DNA of 64,000 nucleotides, from assembly GCA_017480325.1 (NCBI GenBank), contig JAFVAY010000012.1, forward strand, positions 1 to 64,000, read 5' to 3'. Made by a program: the position numbers and the translations under genes. Positions 41,154-50,800 of the stretch are shown one piece after another. Every line of letters begins with the position of its first letter. Position 1 is the stretch's first letter. The DNA comes from Clostridiales bacterium (GTDB taxonomy: Bacteria > Bacillota > Clostridia > Saccharofermentanales > Saccharofermentanaceae). Below the pieces are notes generated by a model, which saw only the letters and a list, made by a program, of their open reading frames with translations, was not told the DNA's origin and searched no databases.

Positions 41154-42483
41154 CTACAAGAATACTTTCCTGGTCGGCCTGGCATTCATGTCTATAATTG
41201 CTTTCTGGCAGCTATACGATAATGTTATTCCGCTTCTTCTTACTCAGACCTTCCACTTAAGCGAAGACGTGACCGGAGTTATTATGGCTGCCGATAATGT
41301 CCTTGCCTTATTCCTGCTTCCGTTCTTCGGAAGGCTGTCCGACAGAACTCACACCAGGATCGGTAGAAGAATGCCCTATATTATCATCGGTACTATAGTT
41401 ACAGCCGTGCTTCTGGTTATTCTTCCGGTAATTGATAACGGCTATGCTTCAGGAAACTCTTCATCCTTCTATAGTCTTACGACCTTTATTATTATTCTTG
41501 GTCTGATGCTCTTCACCATGGCGGTATACAGGTCCCCGGCTGTTGCTCTTATGCCTGACGTTACGCCCAAGCCTTTAAGGTCTCGCGGTAATGCGATTAT
41601 TAATCTTATGGGAGCCGCGGGCGGAATTATATATCTCGCGTTCACGGCGGTGATGTATCCCAAGAGTAAGACCGAGGGGCTGGCACACGTGGATTACACA
41701 ACGCTTTTTATCTTCATGTCCGTATTCATGGTGGTCTGCGTTATTATTATGGCGTTGACTGTCAATGAGCCTAAGCTCGCTTCCGAGAATGACAGGATAG
41801 AGAAGGAGCACCCGGAGTGGGATCTTACGGTAGAGGACAAGTCTTCCTCAGGGACCAAGCTTCCGAGAGAAGTAAGAAGATCCATGATATTCCTGCTTGC
41901 ATCCATCGCTCTGTGGTATATCGGTTATAATGCCGTAACTACCTGGTTTACTACATATATCAGTGTCATTATGGGCGAGGGCTTAGGCGGAGCTTCAACA
42001 TGCTTCCTTATTGCTAACGTGGGTGCCATCGTCTCTTATATTCCGATAGGATTTATGGCATCTAAGGTAGGAAGGAAAAAGATGATCTACTTCGGTACAT
42101 TGCTTCTGACTGCAAGCTTCGCGGTATGTTTCTTCTTAACTACCAATTCTTCGTCGGTCACGGTGCCTATGTATGTCACTTTCGCTCTGGTCGGTGTGGC
42201 GTGGGCTTCTATCAGCGTCAACTCTCTTCCTATGGCGGTGGAGATGTGCAGAGGTGCCGATGCAGGTAAGTACACCGGACTATACTATACAGCGTCCATG
42301 GCAGGTCAGGTGGTTACTCCTATTCTTGCAGGCTTCCTTCTTAAGAACGTAAGCTACAAGATACTCTTCATATATGCCACGGTGTTCTCCTTCGCGAGCT
42401 TCCTTACCATGATCATGGTAAAGCACGGTGACGTTAAGGCCGAGGCTCCTAAGGGTTTAGAGAGCTTCGAGGATCTGGAGTGA
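41143..42483 (+). CDS. MFS transporter, SLC45/GPH-like (sugar or glycoside)
   Basis: A 446-residue, 12-TM permease. The N-terminal half shows FWQLYDNVIPLLLT, the loop GRLSDRTHTRIGRRMPYI and YRSPAVALMPDVTPKPLRS, which match the sucrose-symporter/SLC45-like MFS group. The central loop (about 215-250) is charged. ATG 41143 is eight bases after AAAGGA; an ATG at 41134 is too close. It overlaps recO by 11 bases, so it is co-transcribed although functionally unrelated. Substrate not determinable. Confidence 0.82.
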   Translation: MKLNYKNTFLVGLAFMSIIAFWQLYDNVIPLLLTQTFHLSEDVTGVIMAADNVLALFLLPFFGRLSDRTHTRIGRRMPYIIIGTIVTAVLLVILPVIDNGYASGNSSSFYSLTTFIIILGLMLFTMAVYRSPAVALMPDVTPKPLRSRGNAIINLMGAAGGIIYLAFTAVMYPKSKTEGLAHVDYTTLFIFMSVFMVVCVIIMALTVNEPKLASENDRIEKEHPEWDLTVEDKSSSGTKLPREVRRSMIFLLASIALWYIGYNAVTTWFTTYISVIMGEGLGGASTCFLIANVGAIVSYIPIGFMASKVGRKKMIYFGTLLLTASFAVCFFLTTNSSSVTVPMYVTFALVGVAWASISVNSLPMAVEMCRGADAGKYTGLYYTASMAGQVVTPILAGFLLKNVSYKILFIYATVFSFASFLTMIMVKHGDVKAEAPKGLESFEDLE

Positions 42484-42511
42484 TATCGACCGGAGTGATA
42501 CCGGACTTAGA

Positions 42512-44896
42512 TCAAAGCTTCCAGTTATCGGGGTATAGCGTAAGATACTCGGGTTTATCAAGTCTCTCGTCTATCAGAAGCGCGAACCCCGTGTCCTCCT
42601 CGGTTCTGATAACTCTGCCCACGGCCTGCAGTACCTTCTCCCAGCCCGGGAATCTGTAAGCGAAGGAGAAGCCGTCACCGAATTTTTCCGCATAGTAATT
42701 AGAAAGTATCTGCCTCTCCGGGGAGAGCTTAGGTAAGCCTACGCCCACTATTATTACCCCCGACAGCTTCTCTCCCACAAGATCGATACCTTCTCCGAAG
42801 TGACCTCCGAGTACTGCGAAGCCCACAAGCAATCCGCTACAGGCGTTATCGTAGCATGCCAGAAAATCTTCTTTCTCGATCGCTGTCATGGAGGGTCTTT
42901 GCTTAGTGATCTTAAGATCTGCTCTCTCCTTAAGAAGGTTCTCGACTGAAGATGAGACCATATCCAGATATTCAAAGGACGGAAGGAAGATCATGTAATT
43001 CCCGTGACGGAATTTAAGCTCTTCGTATATTCTTCGCGCGAGATCGGGCAGGGTCTGCTTCCTGTATTTATATGATGTGTTGATGGAGGAGTCTATCATT
43101 ATCTCCAGGTTCTCGGGAGGGAAAGGCGAAGCCAGCTCGATATGTCTGACACACTCGCAGTTACGTCCTACAATGACATTACGATAGTACTCGTAGGGCG
43201 ACAGCGTGGCGGAGAAGAAGACCGCCGGCATTATATTCTCGATCCTTGCCCTAAGCTTCTCCGATGCATCGAGACACACGAGACTTACAGTAACATCGCC
43301 GTCCTCGACATTAAATGTCGTAATATAGTTATTATCATATTCCTGTTCGAAGACGGTCAGGAAGAATCTGGTCTCGAAGAAGTAATCCAATGCGTTGTCA
43401 CGTACATCACCCGGCTCCAGAAGATCCAGAACAGGCATCATGTATACAATAGACCTCCACAGCATCGTATAAAGGTTAAGTGTGCGCTTGGTGGTTCCTT
43501 CGAAGTTCTCCGTCCTCAGGGTATCCTTCTCTTTAATATTCTCGAGTTTATTGAAGGCTGATTCGTTGGAGGTTAGAAGATCTCTTACCTGTGTAAGGTA
43601 ATGGTCCGCCTGCGCAAGGAAGCCCTCTATCCTGGGGTCTCTCCCTTTGAATGTCGTTTGCATCCTGTTTATTAAGGACTTGGAGAGGGTAGCCGAGAAC
43701 ATCTCTCTGGATCGGTCAACCATATTATGAGCCTCATCTATGAGGACTGCATTACGGGCTTCAGCCTCGGGATCGAAGGCTCTGATCAGGGAGACTCGAG
43801 GATCGAAAGCGTGGTTATAGTCTCCTATGACGACGGTGCAGTAATTCATGGCGTCGAGGCTAAGCTCGTGAGGACACAGGCGGTACTTCAAAGCACATCT
43901 TGTGATTATCTCGGGCGTCAGCTCGTCATGCGTAAGAAGCTCAGATAGGGCAGGAATGAGCCTGTCATAATAGCCCTTGGCGTAGAAGCAGTTCTTGGTA
44001 TCACATTTACGCTCGAGAAGACACATCTGCTCCTTAGACTTCAGGGTTATCGATCTTATTAGAAGTCCCTTTGATCGCATGTCGTTTATCGCTTTGGCTG
44101 CCACAACACGCGTCTGCTCTTTGGCAGTAAGGTAGAATATCTTATCGTATCGATTACGAAGCAGGCCTTTAACAGCAGGGTACAGGACCGATATTGTCTT
44201 GCCCGTGCCCGTGGGCGCCAGAGCGAAAAGCACCTCAGTATTGGAAAGACTCTGAAGTACAGTCTTCATCAGTTCCTTCTGTCCGTTCCTGACCGACTCG
44301 TACGGGAAGGCCATCTCGCGTATGCTCTTGTAGAGATTATCGTCGTATTGAAGTAATCGTTTGACGAAGTGAATATAGGATCTGACGTGATCCTCGTATA
44401 TATCTAATGCCTTGTTACGCTCGATGCTCTCAGTCTTCTCCACGACCTCCAATGAGGTGATATTAACGTATCTTAAGGTGATGTTCATGGACAGAAGATC
44501 CGGGTTATCAAGGAAGTACAGAGCGGAGTATATCTTAAGCTGCGCCTCATGATCGGTATGGACCAGCTTCTCGTACCTATTCTTGGAGGAGTTGAAGGAC
44601 TTTATCTCGATTATATGCGGCATCCCGTCCTGATCCTTCTCGAAAAGTATATCCGCACGGCCTCTGACCTCGAGATCAATCTCTTCCGTCTCGTCCTCAT
44701 AGACGAATATATGGCTGAAGTAGTGCTCCGTCTCGAATTCATCGCCGAATTGCTTCTTAAGATCGGCGAAAATCCTCTTATGAAGCCGGGTGCCCTGTAT
44801 TCCGGATACAGAGCCGAATGCCCCTGCCGAAGACAGGTTCCCGGTCCTTGATACAAATCTTGCAAGTGATGTGACGGATACGCTGATAGATCTCAT
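42512..44896 (-). CDS. XPD/DinG-like DNA helicase with N-terminal PD-(D/E)XK nuclease domain
   Basis: A 794-residue superfamily 2 helicase. The N-terminal 190 residues carry a nuclease-type motif (GRADILFE, then IIEIKSFNS). The helicase core has Walker A APTGTGKT, the DEAH box, four Cys typical of the XPD iron-sulfur domain (CLLERKC, KNCFYAKGYYDR, RLCPHEL), SATLSPYEYY, GGHFGEGIDL and the AVGRVIRTEED motif. Related proteins act on damaged or branched DNA. ATG 44896 is preferred over ATG 44911: the upstream codons spell TGTATAAT, a -10 element ending six bases before 44896. Convergent with the MFS gene. Confidence 0.85.
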   Translation of the reverse strand: MRSISVSVTSLARFVSRTGNLSSAGAFGSVSGIQGTRLHKRIFADLKKQFGDEFETEHYFSHIFVYEDETEEIDLEVRGRADILFEKDQDGMPHIIEIKSFNSSKNRYEKLVHTDHEAQLKIYSALYFLDNPDLLSMNITLRYVNITSLEVVEKTESIERNKALDIYEDHVRSYIHFVKRLLQYDDNLYKSIREMAFPYESVRNGQKELMKTVLQSLSNTEVLFALAPTGTGKTISVLYPAVKGLLRNRYDKIFYLTAKEQTRVVAAKAINDMRSKGLLIRSITLKSKEQMCLLERKCDTKNCFYAKGYYDRLIPALSELLTHDELTPEIITRCALKYRLCPHELSLDAMNYCTVVIGDYNHAFDPRVSLIRAFDPEAEARNAVLIDEAHNMVDRSREMFSATLSKSLINRMQTTFKGRDPRIEGFLAQADHYLTQVRDLLTSNESAFNKLENIKEKDTLRTENFEGTTKRTLNLYTMLWRSIVYMMPVLDLLEPGDVRDNALDYFFETRFFLTVFEQEYDNNYITTFNVEDGDVTVSLVCLDASEKLRARIENIMPAVFFSATLSPYEYYRNVIVGRNCECVRHIELASPFPPENLEIMIDSSINTSYKYRKQTLPDLARRIYEELKFRHGNYMIFLPSFEYLDMVSSSVENLLKERADLKITKQRPSMTAIEKEDFLACYDNACSGLLVGFAVLGGHFGEGIDLVGEKLSGVIIVGVGLPKLSPERQILSNYYAEKFGDGFSFAYRFPGWEKVLQAVGRVIRTEEDTGFALLIDERLDKPEYLTLYPDNWKL

Positions 44897-44902
44897 AGGT
44901 TG

Positions 44903-44910
44903 ATTATACA
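44903..44910 (-). promoter_or_regulatory. -10 element of the helicase gene, possibly leaderless
   Basis: The minus strand reads TGTATAAT (44910-44903), then CAACCT, then ATG 44896. No ribosome site precedes either possible ATG. Confidence 0.5.
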
Positions 44911-45040
44911 TTATTGAGTTTGTGTTGAAGCGGCGGCTACACTTAAAAACAGAGATGGACTACTAGAATAAAGAATTAACCTTATACCAAATTAGTGTTA
45001 ATATTATTTGGTTAGAAAAAAGTGGGAGATAGGTGTTTAT

Positions 45041-45904
45041 ATGGCTTATCCTATGTTGGAGAGCCCGATTGGGCAGTTTTATTTGTACGACGGATTATTT
45101 ATACCCGAATATAGCAATAAAGCCAATGAATTGAGGCTTCCCACGGATGCTGTCACTTACTATGAGACTTTAAGAGTTAAGAGGGGAGTACCTCTTTTTA
45201 TCGAGGATCATCTTGCAAGGCTTGAGAAATCGGTTAATGGGATAGAGCAATTCGAGGTGGATAAAGAGCTTATCCTGGACCAGAGTATGTATTTTCTGAA
45301 TAAATTCGATCCTGACTTTGACGGGTCTCTCAGGATAGTGCTGACAAGAAAGCATCTTCTTATTCATGCATGTGAAGCTAATATACCCGGAAAAGAGCTT
45401 TTCGAAGAGGGGATAAATACCTTGAGTCTCAAGTGGGAGCGTGTTGCTCCTAACATAAAGGTCTTCAGGGGTGACTATAAGGAGGCCGTAGCGCAGAAGT
45501 TCAAGGAGCAGAATGCTCACGGTAATCCTTACGAGATAGTGCTCACAGATAATGACGGGAGACTTTATGAAGGCTCTAAGTCTAATCTGTTTGTGATCAA
45601 GGACGGAGAGGTTTATTCCGCGCCAGATGAGAAGATACTTCTGGGTATCACAAGAAATCGTGTTATGAAGGCGCTCGAAGCTTCGGGAGCGACGCTTAAG
45701 ATCGGGATGTTTACTCTCGAGCAGATCGTTGCGGATAAACAGGCAGCGATGTTCGTGTCCAGCACGCCATTTGATATCCTTCCTATAAGGTACATTGACG
45801 GTTATGAATTTGACTTTAAGAGCAATGAGCTTCTTAAGAATATACAAAAGAGTTATCAAGAATTTGCCGATGAATACATAAGCAAATTCCAAGGAGGCAA
45901 TTAA
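45041..45904 (+). CDS. class IV PLP-dependent aminotransferase (IlvE/PabC-like)
   Basis: A 287-residue fold-type IV enzyme. Features: TYYETLRVKRGVPLFIEDHL near residues 40-60 (PabC/IlvE style), the PLP-binding Lys region ending IKVFRGDYKEAVAQ, RLYEGSKSNLFVI (cofactor phosphate and carboxylate contacts) and LLGITRNRVM. It may be a branched-chain aminotransferase or 4-amino-4-deoxychorismate lyase; the sequence does not decide. ATG 45041 follows AGGTG by eight bases; an upstream TTG start is less likely. The stop overlaps the htpG start by one base. Confidence 0.85.
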   Translation: MAYPMLESPIGQFYLYDGLFIPEYSNKANELRLPTDAVTYYETLRVKRGVPLFIEDHLARLEKSVNGIEQFEVDKELILDQSMYFLNKFDPDFDGSLRIVLTRKHLLIHACEANIPGKELFEEGINTLSLKWERVAPNIKVFRGDYKEAVAQKFKEQNAHGNPYEIVLTDNDGRLYEGSKSNLFVIKDGEVYSAPDEKILLGITRNRVMKALEASGATLKIGMFTLEQIVADKQAAMFVSSTPFDILPIRYIDGYEFDFKSNELLKNIQKSYQEFADEYISKFQGGN

Positions 45905-47832
45905 TGGAAACAAGAAACGGAAAAGTATCGGTAACAACTGAGAACATATTTCCGGTAATAAGACAGTGGCTTTATTCTGATCAGGATATCTTCGTAAGAG
46001 AATTGGTCAGTAACTGCGCGGATGCAGTGGCCAAGTTAAGAAGGCTTGTCGAGCTTGGGAAAGCAAGCATCGAAGAGGGCGAGGAATATAAGATCAACGT
46101 TATCTATGATGACGATAAGAAGACCATCGTATTCGAGGATAACGGTATCGGTATGACCGCCGAGGAGATAGATAAGTACATTAATCAGATCGCTTTCTCC
46201 GGCGCGCTTGACTTCGTTACCAAGTATCAGGAGCAGTCAACGGATAAGTCGGGCATCATAGGCCACTTCGGTCTGGGCTTCTATTCGGCATTCATGGTAG
46301 CAGATAAGGTCAGGATCGATACCTTAAGCTTCGAGGATGGAGCCGAGGCCGTATCCTGGGAGTCTGAGGACGGAATGGAGTTCACTATCGGTTCTTCAGA
46401 GAAAGCGACACGAGGCACCGCCATTACTTTAACTCTATCCGAGGATGCTCAGAAGATCTTTGATGTGGCGACACTTCGCATGACACTTCGTAAATACTGC
46501 TCCTTCGTCCCCGTTGATATCTTCTTCATTGATGTTAAGGCGGATAAGCTTCACGAGGAGTCTGAGGAGAAGCGTCGTAAAGAGGCAGAGGAGAAGGGTG
46601 AGGAATTCAAGCCGTCAGATATAGCTTATGCACCCATTAACAACAAGGATCCGTTATGGCTGAAGAAGCCCTCGGAGTGTACTGACGAGGAGTATATATC
46701 CTTCTACCATAGCGTATTTAATGACGGCTATGATCCTTTATTCTGGATACATCTTAATATGGATTATCCGTTCACACTGCAGGGTATTCTTTATTTCCCG
46801 AAGACTGACAATATTTATCAGTCTTTGGAGGGAAGAATCAAGATCTATAACCATCAGGTGTTCGTCGCAGATAATATCGAAGAGATCATTCCTGATTTCC
46901 TGTTCCTGCTACAGGGCTGTCTTGACTGCTCTGATCTGCCGCTTAACGTATCAAGATCTGCGCTTCAGCAGGATGAGTATGTTAAGAAGCTTTCCGGACA
47001 CATTATTAAGAAGGTTTCCGATAAGCTCAATGAGCTTTATAAGAACGACAGAGAGTCCTATGAGAAGTACTGGTCCGATATCTCCGTATTTGTTAAGTAC
47101 GGAATGATGAAGGAGGAGAAGTTCTACGATAAGGTTAATGACATCTGCCTGTTCAAGACCGTAGACGGCGGACATCTTACCATGGAGGAGCTTACTAAGG
47201 ATAAGAAGCAGGTCAGATACACTAACGATAAGGTCGCTCAGGCCGCATATGTTGAGATGGCTAAGAACGACGGCTTCGATGTAATCGTTCTTGATGAGGA
47301 GATCGACGATAACTTCATTTCCTTCCTGGAGTACAAGTATCAGGACTTAAGATTCAAGAGAGTTGATGCCGATCTTACCGGCGAGGACAGTGATGATGAG
47401 ACCAAGAATAAGCTTCAGGACTTCTTCAGAGCAGCTCTTGGTGACGATAAGCTTGATGTAAGCGCTAAGGCACTCGGCGTTGATTCCATGCCGGCTCTCA
47501 TCATGGAGTCTGAGCAGAACCGCCGCATGCAGGATATGCGTAAGCAATACGAGAAAATGAATGCTATGAATAAGGCTGCCGGTGCAGAGGAGCTTAATCT
47601 TGATGAGCTTTTCCCTGTGAAGACGGAGCTTGTGGTCAATACCGACAGTCCTCTTATCGGGAAGCTCAGAGCATTGGAGTCTATGGGGACTAAGAAGGAA
47701 GACACCGACAGGCTTGCTCAGCATATCTACGATCAGGCTAAGCTTGCTCACGGTACGCTTGACAGCGAGGGGCTCTCGAGATTCCTTAAATACAATAACG
47801 AGCTGCTTAGTAAGTCTGCCGATAACATCTGA
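45904..47832 (+). CDS. htpG: HSP90-family chaperone HtpG
   Basis: A 642-residue cytosolic chaperone. The GHKL ATPase domain has RELVSNCADAVAKL, EDNGIGMTAEEID, the lid and HFGLGFYSAFMVA; the middle domain has LNVSRSALQQ with the Arg contacting ATP; the C-terminal dimerisation domain follows. Length is standard. AGGAGG lies seven bases upstream. It is coupled to the aminotransferase gene. Confidence 0.97.
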   Translation: METRNGKVSVTTENIFPVIRQWLYSDQDIFVRELVSNCADAVAKLRRLVELGKASIEEGEEYKINVIYDDDKKTIVFEDNGIGMTAEEIDKYINQIAFSGALDFVTKYQEQSTDKSGIIGHFGLGFYSAFMVADKVRIDTLSFEDGAEAVSWESEDGMEFTIGSSEKATRGTAITLTLSEDAQKIFDVATLRMTLRKYCSFVPVDIFFIDVKADKLHEESEEKRRKEAEEKGEEFKPSDIAYAPINNKDPLWLKKPSECTDEEYISFYHSVFNDGYDPLFWIHLNMDYPFTLQGILYFPKTDNIYQSLEGRIKIYNHQVFVADNIEEIIPDFLFLLQGCLDCSDLPLNVSRSALQQDEYVKKLSGHIIKKVSDKLNELYKNDRESYEKYWSDISVFVKYGMMKEEKFYDKVNDICLFKTVDGGHLTMEELTKDKKQVRYTNDKVAQAAYVEMAKNDGFDVIVLDEEIDDNFISFLEYKYQDLRFKRVDADLTGEDSDDETKNKLQDFFRAALGDDKLDVSAKALGVDSMPALIMESEQNRRMQDMRKQYEKMNAMNKAAGAEELNLDELFPVKTELVVNTDSPLIGKLRALESMGTKKEDTDRLAQHIYDQAKLAHGTLDSEGLSRFLKYNNELLSKSADNI

Positions 47833-47838
47833 TATAAT
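47830..47838 (+). promoter_or_regulatory. extended -10 promoter for purL
   Basis: TGATATAAT overlaps the end of htpG and lies 32 bases before ATG 47871. No purine riboswitch was seen; the leader is too short for one. Confidence 0.55.
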
Positions 47839-47870
47839 TTACGAGAATAATTACGAAGGGGATCCCGCCA

Positions 47871-50800
47871 ATGTCCGTAAGAAGAATCCTATCCGAGAAG
47901 AAACCCGATTTTGCAGTAGAGGCCAAGGGCATACTGCATGATGTGTCCGCTGATCTTGATATCTCTACATTGACTAATGTCAGAGTTATCAACAGATATG
48001 ATGTATCCGATATTACGGACGAGGAATATGAGAAGGCCAAGAATGTAGTCTTCTCCGAGCCTCCGGTCGATGTGGTCTACGATGAGACTGTGGATCTGTC
48101 TGACAGCTGCTTCGTGCTTAATATCGAGGCTTTGCCCGGACAGTACGATCAGCGCGCAGACTCTGCCGCTCAGTGCATACAGTTTCTGACTCAGAAGGAA
48201 AGACCCATAGTCAAGACATGTAAGGTTGTTGCTTTCTACGGTACCTTGACTGAGGATCAGAAGCAGGCAATTAAGAAATATCTTATCAACCCGGTAGAAT
48301 GTCGTGAGGCGTCCTCCGAGAAGCCTGAGACTCTTGTGGATGTATACGATATTCCTACTACCGTAGAGACTATCTCAGACTTTAATGATCTGGACGATAA
48401 CGGACTGGAGGGCTTAAGAAGCTCCATGGGTCTCGCCATGAGCTTCGCGGATATCAAGTTTACACAGGACTACTTCAAGAAGCTTCAAAGAAATCCTACA
48501 GTTACCGAGATCAGAGTCTTAGATACCTACTGGTCTGATCACTGCAGACATACTACATTCCTCACAGAGCTTACAGATATAAGATTTGACGGCGATGACG
48601 AGCTCACCGCACAGATAAAGAAGACCTACGAGGAGTATCTCGAGGTCCGTAAGGATATCTACGGTGACAGGATCGATCAGAAGCATATCTGCCTCATGGA
48701 TATCGCTACCATGGCAGCAAGAAAGCTTAAGAAGGACGGTAAGCTTGACGATCTCGATGAGTCCGAGGAGATCAATGCCTGCTCCATAAAGATCAGGATC
48801 AAGGTCAACGGTGAGGATCAGGACTACATCTTCATGTTCAAGAACGAGACTCATAATCATCCTACGGAGATCGAACCCTTCGGCGGTGCCGCTACATGCT
48901 TGGGCGGAGCTATCAGAGATCCTCTGTCAGGAAGATCATATGTATATCAGGCGATGAGAGTTACAGGTGCAGGCGATCCTACAGTTCCGGTATCAATGAC
49001 TCTCGAAGGAAAGCTGTCACAGAAGAAGCTCGTAAGAACCGCGGCTGCTGGTTACAGCTCCTATGGCAACCAGATCGGCCTTGCTACAGGTCAGGTCGAT
49101 GAGATCTATCACCCAGGCTATATCGCCAAGAGAATGGAGATCGGTGCGGTCGTCGGTGCGGCTCCTGCAGAGAATATTGTAAGAGAAAGACCCTCTGCCG
49201 GTGACATTATCGTTCTTCTCGGCGGCAGGACAGGAAGAGACGGAATCGGCGGTGCTACGGGATCTTCCAAGGCTCATAACACCGAGTCAGTCGTTACCTG
49301 CGGTTCTGAGGTACAGAAGGGTAATCCACCTACCGAGCGAAAACTTCAGAGATTGTTCAGAAATCCCGAGGTCACCAAACTTATCATCAGATGTAATGAC
49401 TTTGGTGCCGGCGGTGTATCCGTAGCTATCGGTGAACTCGCCGCAGGACTTGAGATCGACCTTGATAAGGTGCCCAAGAAGTACGACGGCCTTGACGGTA
49501 CTGAGATCGCTATCTCGGAGTCTCAGGAGAGAATGGCTGTTGTCGTTCATCCTCAGGATCTTGATAAGTTCATGAAATACGCTGATATCGAGAATCTTGA
49601 AGCAACAGTTGTGGCCAAGGTTACCGAAGAGCCGGTGATGAAGATGACCTGGAACGGCAATGTTATCGTTAATATCGCCCGTAACTTTATCGATACTAAC
49701 GGAGCTAAGCAGTACACCAAGGTAGAGGTTACTTCTCCCGATATCGATGCGCAGTATATTGATACCAAGCTTCCTTCATATGTGGAAGGAAACTTCGCTA
49801 AGTCACTTAACGGCGCATTAAGTTCTCTTGACGGTTGCTCCAGATTGGGTCTTATTCAGAGATTCGACTCTTCGATCGGTGCATCGACTGTAGTTTTCCC
49901 ATACGGCGGAGCTTATCAGAACTCTCCTGAGGAGGGTATGGCATGTAAGATCCCGGTCGATAACGGTACCACGCACGACTGTTCCGTAATGACCTACGGC
50001 TTCGATCCTTATTATACCGAGTGGAATCCTTATGCCGGCTCCTATCATGCAGTTGTTGAGTCCCTGCTTAAGCTGGCAGCTATGGGTGTCGATCCTGCTA
50101 AGGCGAGACTGACATTCCAGGAGTATTTCGAGAGGATGGGTGAGCCTGCTACTTGGGGTAAGCCCTTCCAGGCACTCCTCGGCGCATATCAGGCACAGCT
50201 TGACTTCGGTACTGCTTCCATAGGCGGTAAGGACTCCATGAGCGGCACCTTCAACGATATCCATGTGCCTCCGACGTTGGTATCCTTCGCTGTCGGCATG
50301 ACAACTACAGACAAGATCGTTACCGCGACACTCAAGGCTCCCGGGCAGAAGCTGTATCTTCTTAAGTGTGCCCGTAACGGACTCGGCTTTTATAAGAAGG
50401 ATCACGTGCTCCGTGTGTTCAAGGCCATTAGAGAGCTTCATTCACGAAAAGAATTAATAAACGCAGCCGTTGTAAGAGGTGCGGGAGTTGCCGCCAGAGT
50501 GGCTCAGATGTGCTTCGGTAATGCTCTGGGCTTCGAGTTCAGCTCCGATTTTAAGGAAGAGGATCTGTTCTCCAGGACCTTCGGCGCCGTGATCGTTGCA
50601 ATTCCCAATGATGCCAACGCTGTCGATAAGGTTAAGATGACCGGCGGTATATACTTAGGTCAGACCACGATAGAGCCTAAGTTCACCTATAAGGATCAGG
50701 AGGTTATGGCCGGAGCTGCGGCTATAAGCTATGAGGGTAAGCTCGAGAGGATATTCCCGACCTTCGCGGCAGAAGCCTCCATGAATGTCAAGGTTGCTCC

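Noticed and set aside
42481..42511. Terminator between the MFS and helicase genes
   Set aside because: Only a short CCGG/CCGG repeat with no T-run; too weak to call.
45170..45937. 255-codon minus-strand frame
   Set aside because: Overlaps the whole aminotransferase gene on the opposite strand and has no protein likeness.
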